A stretch of 64,000 nucleotides of DNA, taken from Dirofilaria immitis (taxonomy: Eukaryota > Nematoda > Chromadorea > Rhabditida > Onchocercidae). The stretch is from positions 310,001 to 374,000 of the forward strand of contig JAKNDB010000098.1 of NCBI GenBank assembly GCA_024305405.1, in the 5' to 3' direction. Under the pieces are notes generated by a model. It saw nothing but the letters and a program-made list of their open reading frames with translations, was not told the DNA's origin and made no database searches. The translations under genes were made by a program, and so were the position numbers. Of this stretch, positions 49,101 through 61,100 are shown in pieces. Each line of letters starts with the position of its first letter. Position 1 is the first letter of the stretch.

Positions 49101-52100
49101 ACTAAAATTCAGTGTTTTAGATGTTAATGAATGTCAATTTGAAAACGGCGGTTGTGAATTTCGATGCTTAAATACAGAAGGTGGATACCGTTGTGAATGT
49201 CCGCCAAAGATGCAACTGCATTCGAATGGTCGTAAATGTGTCCGTAAGAATTTCATATTTCTAATGATTGACAGTTGAATACAAATGACTGCTAGCTTGA
49301 ATAGTTTTGCTTAAATTGTCGTAGCTTGATATCGGTACCTTCCTCTTTGTAAGGAAATAGAAAATTCAGCATCAGCTAATTGTTCATATCTTTACTTCTG
49401 TAAGATGATAATATTAATGCAATCTTTATTCTTCTATCAGTCTGTACAAAATTTTCTACTTCCATTTCCAATTTTTGAAAAATTTTTCAGACATTTCTTT
49501 TTGCTGCTGTTTATGTCGGGAATTTCTCTCAAAAGAATTTTTTGAAAAAGTACCACAAATCTGTATAAATTAAAGAGAGTTGGAGAGAGAGAGAGAGAGA
49601 GGAGAGGGAGAGAAAGATGGAAGAAACAACAAAAAACAATAGATTCATCGTCATTGCGAACAGATCGGCGGATGATGAATAAATGAATGGTTACAACAAA
49701 CGACGATTACATCTGGAACGAGATATTGAAGTAAAAGAAGACAGTGTAACATGAAAATGTAACAGATCGAGTTGATTAGAATAATTTGATTTTTGTAGGA
49801 TACTATCGAGAAGCAAGACTGCAACGAAAGTTATTTGTCCATCAGAAAAGTGATGACTGAAATCAGTCGAAGATATTTTAATGACTGACTTGACTTGAAC
49901 GAGAATGAACTTCATTGATTAGCAGCGATGAAGTTCTTTCATCTCTCCACTGAAATGAGTGTGATGGGACGTGAGAATCTGATGAAAAAAATGTTTTTGA
50001 CAACATATGAATAGCTTTTGTCGTTATTCGGTCACATTTCAAAATATCCTATATTATTTCTTCGATCATCAACTATTCGTCTTGCCTGTTGAATGCATGA
50101 ATACATGCATATCTCAATTTTATTTATCGATACTGTTGCTGCTAATATGTTTCTCGTATAAATCAGAAATCACTTAGATAGATACTATGAAACCGCTCTA
50201 CTAATGTTGCATAATATTCATGGAGCTATTAAAATTGAAGCAGATGAAAAGTTCTAACTCATTCAGGTCGAAACACCTGCGCTACTGACAACGGTGGTTG
50301 TGAGCATATCTGCGAGGAAAGACACGGACGATTTCACCGATGCAAATGTCGGCAAGGATTCAAACTAGCTGCCGACAAGAGACGATGCCATCGTAAGTAA
50401 TCAATGTTGTGAATTTTCTTGAATATAATAATCATGTGTATTTTGAAAAAGTTGGAAGGAATTTCGAAAATTTTTTCAATTATTGAATTTAATACTTCAT
50501 ATGAATTTGCAGAAATCTGTTTAGAGGCAAAAAAATCCACTGAAATTCAAAATTTAGAAGCCATCAAAAATATGAATCAGAAATTTTCAGTTGAATCATT
50601 CCAATCTCAAAGTTCACAAATATTAGCTATTTTATTTCTCTCTGAGATTTATAAGACTAAAGATTCACCGGACAATTGAATAAAAGAAAGATAGAAGCAA
50701 AAGAATGGATGAAAATCTCTTTGAATAATTTAATAGCACTAGCCTGTCACCGTCTATTGTTCAACCTGAATACAATTGTCCATTCTTCTCCGATATTTTT
50801 GCTGTCCTGTCGATAAAATCTCCTCTCAATCAACAATAATATTAAAAGGGAAAATAATAGCTTCAAATGAATATATGGTTTTTTTTTCATCAAATGATTT
50901 TGAAGACAATAATATAACTTTAGCGGGAAAAGACAAAGCACTGTTTCTTACATTTATATCATCTTAAAGATTCGAAAGATGCCACTTTGATCTTTCTTCT
51001 GAATATTCCTCAAGAAGTTTCTATTCCTTTTCATGTTTTCTCCCATTATCTCATTGCTTTCCTTGTCCTATATTGCAAATATGCTTCATTTACTTCACTG
51101 TAACGGAGAAATTAAATGTTGAAACTATGATTCCAAAAATCTACTGTCTATATATCATATAACTAACTACCTGCTTATACATCATCGATATTAATTTCGA
51201 AATTTTTCATAAAATTTGTGGCGATATCGCAAGCTTCGCTTTATCGTATGGGAAATATTATATTTTAAGACTGCAGTCAAATGTTATTTCCTTTACTCAT
51301 TTTGAAATCAACTTTTCAGCGATTGATCCATGCTCGATAGATCGTGGTGGTTGTGAACAACATTGTGTAAATGATAACGGAAGAGCAGTATGCCAATGCT
51401 ATCATGGTTTCAAAATTGGACCGGATCAAAAATCATGCATTGGTCCGTCAGATATTTAAAAATAAATCAAGACTTTTATGAAGAGATTTTTAACAATACG
51501 AATGGAAATAACAATTGATTTTGTAAATACTTTCTAAATCGAATCCTTTTTTCAATAAATTTAAAAGTTTTAAATAAACATGAAAATGAAATAGAAATTT
51601 CACGCAGATATCGATGAATGCTCAATAATGAGAGATTCAGGATGTGAGCATGAATGTGTCAACGTTTATGGAACATACAGGTATTTCAAATTTTACTTTC
51701 TATTCTAAAATGCAAGAGGGAGATAAAATATTACTACTGTATTTCTTATTGTCTTAATATAAAGATAAGAAAGCGATGAATTTTTTTAATTCTAAAAGTG
51801 AAACACTTCATCGTTTGTTCTTGCGTCTTCTATTAAAAAACAAAAAAAAGTCCAGAAACAATTGAAAATACGACATTTGAGAAGAATACTGAAGACGGAA
51901 GCAATTAAATGAAAATCAAATATGTAATAATAATCATAATAATTAAGAGAAGTGAGTAATTTCTTCTGCAATTCATCGATCGTACTTCAAATTTATTTCA
52001 TAAATTGTGGTATCTCAGAATCTTATTTAAGACAAAAGGGCATTCGTCTTGTTTCTGTTCTTTTCTTATCTTTTCATTTATTTGCCAAAAAGTCATTTTA

Positions 52101-55100
52101 GTGATTGTTAAATTGAGGGAAATATATAACAAAATTTGATACAGAACTTCTGATCAGATTGATCTATTTCATAATAGTTATAGTCAGAATGATGGATGCT
52201 AAATTATGTGTAAAGAATTTTAATTGAAGATGTCGTTGTCGTCCTGGATATCAATTATTATCAGATGGTCGCCAATGTAAATCAATAATCGATCCATGTC
52301 TGGTTAGCTTTTACGGTCTAAATAGTTAATATGAGAAGCTATCGAAATTTTAGATTTTAAAAAATCTTAATTTTTTTGATTTGAATAAATATTTTTCGGT
52401 ATGAATTAATGAGAATATAAACAATTTATAAACTGCCATAAATCTAGAGATAATTATGGAATTGCAGGAAGGAAATGGAAACTGTGAACAGATTTGTAAA
52501 ACTGAAGAAGATGGCAGCCCGAAATGTTCTTGTAGAGATGGTTATCAACTTATCAGTGATGGCAGATCTTGTTCTGGTAAATTTTTCTGATCTTCATCCA
52601 CAGCAATGATAATTCTTCACACAATAATAATCATTTTTAGATAAGATGATAATTTTTATAGATTTCACGAGCAAAATGTTTTCTAAATGAGTATCATGCA
52701 AGAAGTAATTTTATATTGCTAAAAATTAAGATCTCAATATGATAACTTTTCAGATATTGATGAATGTTCAGAGAACAATGGTGGTTGCAAACAATTATGC
52801 ATTAACCTACCTGGAAGCTATTATTGCTCCTGTAAAGCTGGTTTTTTAATGATTTACGATGGCAAAACTTGCGAAGGTTCTCCTGCAGCATAATTCTTTG
52901 ATAATTATATCATAATCAGTTGATCTATCTTTTAACTGATCGTTATTTTTGCACATATCAGATTGACTTATCGCTTTCTGATTCATTTATATATTGCAGA
53001 TATTAATGAATGTATCGCAAACAATGCTGGTTGTGAGCATACCTGTATCAATGAAGAAGGTGGATATACATGTTCATGCGAAACTGGCTATAATCTGGCA
53101 TCTGATAACCATTCCTGTCACGGTTTCTTTTCCTACTAATTCATTCCTCCTTTCGTTTTAAATTAGATGATTAGAAATGCTCTGATACATCGAGTAGCAA
53201 AAGTAATATGATGAGTAGATCTGATGAGCAGTAGAAATCAAATTATATCATCATTTACATCTCTAAGATGACAAGAAGAGCATTGAAAGTTTGAAGGAAA
53301 AAGATAAATAAAAAGGCTTCAAAGAGAGAAAACCTATAATTTCTAATATCTCTACCAAAAATAGTTTTATTTATCTTCCTGAAGCATACATTTGTACTAT
53401 ACTTCTTCACTGCATCAAACTATTTAAATTTTTGTGAAATTTGAATAACGAATTGATATGACAATGTTTATTCAGATATTAATGAATGCCTAATAAACAA
53501 TGGTGAATGCAGTCAATTATGCAAGAATAACGATGGTAGCTATCATTGTGAATGTTTCCGTGGTTTCAGTCTTGCAGAAGATGGCAAGACATGCATTGGT
53601 AATAATTCAAGTTTAATATGCTTTTCCATTTATTTTTTATTAATTTTGTAGTACAAAATATTTTAATGCAAAAATTACAACATTGAATTTGAAATTTCAG
53701 CTAATTCATTCAAGATTCTAATTTATTTCAGCTTCACTTTTATCAAATTCGCTATTTGTGCACTTGAAGATTGATTCTACTCCACGCAATACGCATAGAC
53801 GTATGCGTATATCTAAGTGTAACTTTACAGTACCTTTGCTGCTGTTAATCGTACTGTCTGTAATGCTTGTAATTGCATGCATGACTACGTTATTACTCTG
53901 ATTAGTAAGCATGAATTCAACGTGAAATGATTTTAACATTCGATTTTTTATATGCGTGACATACACGTATTACATTTTAATTGAATAGTGATCATTGATT
54001 GAGATACGTCATTTCAATGAGAAAAGGATTTATTTTATAAAAGGTTTTGGTTAATTCAATCGTTCGTATACTATTTGTTTGGATAAATTCAGGGAAATTT
54101 TATCTGAAGTTCTTAGTCTGAAATCTGAAATTCGATGCATGTTCGTCGTTGGATTTCCAATTTCAGAGCATGCAGAAAAGATATCATCACTAACTGATCA
54201 TTCAAAATACAGTGATATGACAGAAGATGAACTGCAACAATTACAACAAAAGCAGTTCGAGATGGCAGCACAAAAAACAAACATACCAAACGATCTCATC
54301 AAACTTTCTCATTTTGGTTCCATGCGAATGATGCACGGCCTTCCTATTGGTCAATAACTTCTTATTTTCTGTACTTTTTCTCTTGTACGACCTTATTTCA
54401 CTTATTTTAAAATATTGGTAAATCTATTTGATCTTCTAATTAAGATGCGATATAATTACTTCAAAATATCCGAATCCATTTGATCATCGAGATGTGATAC
54501 AAAAGTAATATCGTTAGTACACTCTACTAGAGCATTTGATACCATTTTATTTATCACTTGTGATTGACGTGTGATATAATTAAAAGAGCATTAATATCTC
54601 ACAAATCAAATTTTTTTGTTCTTTTTACAACTACACCTTTAGTTGTTGTTTTTGTTGTTATCACTGTCATGTTGTTGTACGGCGGCTCTTATCGTAATCG
54701 TATCATTATTAATCGTGTTTTGTTGAATTCGAAATAGCTATTACTTCTAGTTTAAATATTGGTTTTTCATTTGTAGCTTGCGAATATGGACGCTTTGGAG
54801 AAGATTGTCAATATAGATGTATTGATTGTAAAAATGGAGGTTAGTTTAAATTTCACTATACTAAATATGTTAAAATCTCGAGAATACTCTATATTTTCCA
54901 TTTATTTATTTCATTTTTCCAACTCTCAAGTTATCTCGTAGCTTTACTTTTCTCTGTAATATTCACTACTTCAAGTATTTTACAGGGAAATGTCGTCGTA
55001 ATAAGAGTGGTTGTGAGTGTGCATCTGGATACATAGGTACAATTTGCGAAGACCGATGTCCTGAAGACACCTGGGGATTAGGTTGTAAAAATGCATGCAA

Positions 55101-58100
55101 ATGTAACGGACAAATTTGCAATCATATTACCGGTGAATGCGATTGTCCAGATGGTGCCGAATGTGACGATAGTTGTCCAACTGGTTTATCTTTACATTTA
55201 TTTTTTTAATCTAACAAATCTTAGGGAGTTTGAAATTTAATTTTAAGCAATGTGAAGCAAGAAAACAATGTTTATACGCTTGATATTCTTTTCAGTAGAA
55301 TTCAGAAGGATTAATTTACACATATTCACTATCTTGCCTCTATTTTTCTTTAATTAATAATAGCACAGGTTTCTATGGACCTTCATGCAACTTGCCATGC
55401 CAAATGACCTGTAGCAATGGACGATGTGATAGGAAATATGGATATTGTTCTTGTCCTGCTGGTTATCATGGTGAAAAATGCGATCAGATTTGCACACGAT
55501 TCAATTATGGTCGTAACTGTCGTTATGTATGCAATTGCGAAAAAGAATACTCAGAGGGTTGCGACCCAAAGGTACCGATATGTTATGAATTTGGTACCAC
55601 TGCCATTATTTTATATCCATAGACGATAAACCAAGAAGAATCTAAAGAATGTTTAGATGATGGATAATATTGAAAGTAATTAGAAAATCGATTAAATAAC
55701 GGAAACTTCATTACAGACTGGGAAATGCATTTGTAAAAGTGGTTTTCATGGTCCATTTTGTAAACGACGTTGTCCAGTTGGTTTTTATGGACAGTCATGT
55801 ATCAAAAAATGTAAATGCGCTGAAAATCAGGAATGTGATTCTGCTAGTGGTGAATGTATCAAGAAGTGTCGTCCGGGATATATCGGTGATGAATGCCGAA
55901 CAAGTAAATTTATAAATCCATGGCAACTGCTATCTATTTTCATTCTAATATGATGAAATATGAATATGTTTTGATTTCCTTTGAAATTTTTTCAAATTTT
56001 GTTTTCATATTTCGTTCTTCTATTAACCATTTGTTATTTGAAGTGTTCGTTATTTCAATTGCGAGTCTGCAGTATATGAAATGAACACAAAAGGTGTGCA
56101 GTATGCATGCAAATAATTTAGTAAATGCACTAATTAATCTTCCTGCTTGCAATTTTAGTATGTCCTATCGATATGTACGGATATAACTGTTCTCAGAAAT
56201 GTGCATGCAAAGCAGGTGCATCTCAAGTATGTCATCATGTCACCGGAACATGCACATGTCGACCCGGTTACTACGGGTCATTTTGTGAAAAGAGTGAGCT
56301 GATCAGTTTCTTTTTCGTTTCATTTTCTCAAAAATTTCTCATTTTTTAAACTGTCTTCATATTAAAGCATGTGATAAAATGCATGTAAAAATGCATGCTG
56401 AATTTGTATTGTGCATAAAGAAGTACAGTGAATTAACGAGTGACTGCAAACGCATGTATATATTTCTCCGATCAAAATAGCAATGTCGTCATTAACTGTT
56501 TATCATTCTTTTGATTATGTATATTTGATCATTAGTGGAAAATCATTAGGTGAATGATCAATTGAGAGGTATTTTATGGCATAATTTACGGAAATATTCA
56601 TTTTCCCTTGGTAATAAAGGATTATCATTTTATCACTAGCCCTATTCTAGCAGCAATCATTATTTTAAAACTCTTTCTATCTATGAAGACTGTTCTATTT
56701 ATTGATTGATCATTAAATATTTTAGCATGTCCTTCGGGTTTATACGGTCCCAACTGTCAACACGAATGTGCCTGTAGAAATAATGGTATCTGTAATAGCA
56801 AAGATGGTTCATGCATTTGTCCTGCAGGATATTATGGTGCTGCTTGTAGTGAAGGTAATTCATTCGTAATTACTTATATATGGTAGAAGAAAGACTGATC
56901 TCTTCGAATTGACCTATCCAACTAGCTTTCCTAAATATACTTTGTTAGTATTAATTGTTAATTTCAAAATAACTCCGAATAAATTCGGCTTTAAGAAAAA
57001 CCAATAAATAAAATCTTAAACACTAGCTGGTCGGGAAAGGAAAGCAATATTAAAGTATAATGAAATCAACAATACTAGCATAATTGTCAATTTCAACTTT
57101 GATTATTGATGAACAGCTCTTGAACTTTGAATTTTGATACTTTCTCTTTTAAGACCAACGGTATTGAAAATAAATACAACGAAGTTTGATATGAATTTAT
57201 TATTTTCTTCACTGCACTGTTTACTTGAATATAAATAAATAATACGCATGTCCAATAAATAGATTAGTGCAGTGATTCTTCCATTTGAAATTGAGGTATG
57301 ACCTTAAGGTCAACCAATTGTATCTCTCACCATAAAGGTTAATCAATTGTATCACAGATTTCAGTTTTAAATTTAATTCAAATTTTTCATGCTATTGAAT
57401 TGCAGTTTGTCCAAGGCACCGTTTTGGTCTAAATTGTATGCAGCGCTGTGATTGCCATAATGGTGCTGATTGTGATCCATCAAATGGGTCATGCAAATGT
57501 TTAGCTGGTTGGAGTGGTCAAAAATGTGACATACCATGTCCGGAAGGATATTTCGGCATCAATTGCAGCGAGCGATGTAATTGTAATGAGGAGTGCAATG
57601 TGACCCAGCTGATGGAGAATGTACATGTCCATCAGGATTTCATGGGAAGAATTGTGAACTACGTAGGTACTTCAAATTACGAAACGAAATGAATGAATTT
57701 AAACGAATTTCGAAATTAAGAATCCTTAGAAATTCTATATTCACCTCCATCCTCATTTTGAATAAATTTGATCCGTTTCACAAAATTTCTATGAAGTTTG
57801 GATGAGGCAAGAAATGAAATATTATAAAATAATCATCTCTATAGATTCTGCATCCTAACTTATGGAGTGACCTCTGTAATCTCTGATTCATTACGCTCCG
57901 GAAATAGTTTCTCAAAAATATTCAGAAGAGATTGGGGGTCAATTTCTTCTCTTCTAAGTTAAGTTTTTTTTTTGTTCAATGATCCCATACTGATGTTTTA
58001 GGATGCGAGGAAGGTTATTTTGGTAACAATTGCAAAGGTATCTGTGCTTGTCGAAATAATGCTACTTGTAATCCAACAAACGGTGCTTGCAGTTGCGAGC

Positions 58101-61100
58101 CTGGCTGGCGTGGTCAGCATTGTGATCGGCCATGTCCTGATGGGCGGTACGGTGCCGGTTGTAAAAAATCTGTAATTGCTCTTCATTTGGTTGGTACCGT
58201 TAATTATATTTCCTTAAGGTTCACCATTTTTTTCATTCCATTCGTCAAGAAGTTTCATTTGATAATTAAGTGTTTATCTTCAGATGATACCGAATTGGCA
58301 CCATTTGTCGTGAAATGTCATCCTGTGACTGGACAGTGCCTTTGTACTGAAGGCTGGATAGGACCTAATTGTCGAACACCATGTCCTTCAAACAGGTAAT
58401 TTGTGAATATCGAGAAATGATTGTCTTATAATTAATTTAACGTTATTTAAAGCATATTCAAAATCACTTTACATCAAAAAAACTTGTTGATTTCTTCAAA
58501 CAAATTGATTGATAGGATTTCGATTAACCATCCAATTTTAACTTCACGCTTTTTTTATTTTTTAAGGGATATCTTATTATAATATTTCTGGTAAACTATT
58601 CTAAACAATAGTTACATAAAAAATAGTCGTTCAAAAACTCTTTTTCAGATAATGTAATAAGTGTTATCCAATTCAAAAAATTACCCAATTTTTGCCGGAA
58701 CTCGTGCTTACCTGTTCAATTATGCATAAATGAAATGAGTTGAACTGATATATTTTCAGGTGGGGTATTGGTTGTAAAGAAGAATGTGTATGCATGAATG
58801 GTGGAATTTGTGATCGATTCACAGGGAATTGTGATTGTCCAGCAGGATTCATGGGACCACATTGTGAAGAAGGTAGTTGTTTATGTTGCTTGAACTGATT
58901 TTTGCAAATCATAAAATTCTCATGTTTATGATTGTCAAAAGATTTAAAAAGACTTGTTTGTTTACAGAATGCCCAGCTGACCTTTATGGGCCCAATTGTA
59001 GCAGCCATTGTCTTTGTATGCATAATGGCACTTGCGATTCTAAGAATGGTACCTGCAAATGTACAATTGGATGGACTGGACCTGCTTGTGAATTTAGTAA
59101 GTCTTCCTGCATCGAAATATTATTTAGTTCAACGAAGATCTGAAATTTACAATCTACATTGCTTTTATCATTTTCCATTTCAGGAATTTCATCACTTTTG
59201 CTAAAAATTCATATCATAAATCTTTTACTTGATTATATTACTTTTTATATCAAAAATTTTAATTTCCCATATTTTATTTTTTTCTTTTGTTTCTTCAGAA
59301 CAACTTTTTTTTCATCCTAAATACGAATATTTGATTTCTCTGTATCTTCAACAACTTATATTATTATTACTCGCTCTGTCTACTTCAATTTTAGTGTGTC
59401 CATTTGAACGATATGGAATAAATTGTGAGCAAAAATGTGATTGTATGCGGGGTGCAAGTTGCAATCGTACGGATGGCACCTGTCAATGTCTACCCGGTTC
59501 CATTGGTGAAAAGTATGTAGTAATATATTTTAGGATCGGTCAAATTTTAAATTATTACGAAAGCAAATTCTCATACTGCGTTCAATCTACGTCACGCTAA
59601 TGCTCCATATCATTGAATCCTGAAAGTAAATTTAGATGCGAACGCATTTGTCCTCATGGTTTATTTGGTGAACGTTGTGAAGAATTATGTTTATGCGAAA
59701 ATGGTGCAAGTTGTGACCCGATCAGCGGTTACTGTCACTGCGCTCCTGGTTGGAGAGGTCGCAAATGCAATCGACGTAAATAAATTTTTTCTTTTGAAGT
59801 ATTTTGGATTCTTTGTTGAAGAAATGATTTTTTTAGAAAAATTTGCATCCAGTGTAATGAATATGCAATAATATAATTGCCAGAATTTATGATGTGAATT
59901 GAAATGATCGATTCTACAGGAAAATTTTATTCTTGAAAGTATGAGAATTGAGATTCTTATGCAATCAGATTATAATAATATGTTTCAGCATGCTTAAAGG
60001 GTTATTACGGACAGCACTGTGCCTCAGCATGTCAATGTCCGAATCAGAAACCATGCAATCATATCACCGGTCGCTGTCATTGTCCTAATGGTTACACAGG
60101 TCATACTTGTACTGAACTTTGTCCTCTCGGAACATTCGGCGAAAACTGTGCACAGCAATGCGAATGTGCACCGAATGCTGACTGTGACCCTATTACCGGA
60201 AAGTGTTTTTGTAAGCCGGGATATGCCGGTATAGATTGTGCCCAAGATAAGTTTCATAATTTGCCTTAATTTTTGCTTGATAGTAACGTATTGGTTTTTT
60301 TTTTTGAGATTTAATGCTAAATTTCATATCATCTTTTCATCTATAATGTATTCTTGTCTGATTTCAAATTATTCTTTTACGAGCATTAAAAGATTCAAAT
60401 TCTTTTTCATTATAAAACAATTGAAAATTAATTTACTGTTTCGTTGAAAACAATGCTATCATATTAAAAACTGGAGTGTTAAAGACTTTTAATTTGTTAT
60501 GCTAAACAGTAGCACTCGATTTATCCATTATTTACAATTCTAATTCAAGATGTATCCAAGGACGTTATGGCATGAATTGTGACGGCATATGTCAATGTGC
60601 AAATGGTGGTACTTGTGATAAAACAAATGGACAATGTATTTGCCCACCGGGTTTTATTGGTACCAAATGTGAGATATCATGTCCTACAAATCGATTCGGT
60701 GAAAAATGTGAAAAACTCTGCCAATGTGAGAATGGGGGCAGTTGTGATCGAGTAACAGGTCAATGTCGTTGCGCAGCAGGTTTCACCGGCTTACGATGTC
60801 AACAAGTATGCTCCGATGGACGTTTCGGACCTGGATGTCGTGAGAAATGCCGGTGTGCTAATCAAGCACATTGTGATCCAGTAACCGGCACTTGCAAGTA
60901 GGTATATTTTCGGTTTTAGTAATCTGTTTTATTATATTGAAAAGAAGTAAAACTGTCAATGTCAATGCCATTATATTCATGCTTAGAATGTTATGATTCT
61001 CTTTCAATCTTCATTACACTGCTTGTTGAATCAAGTTAATTCTGATGTTTGAAGTAGTTCTATTTCAGAAATAGCAAGGATAATCTATTATTGCAGATGT

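Noticed and set aside
58673..59204. Long frames on both strands over the EGF exons
   Set aside because: Shadow frames of Cys-rich repeat exons; the phase-consistent EGF reading explains the region.
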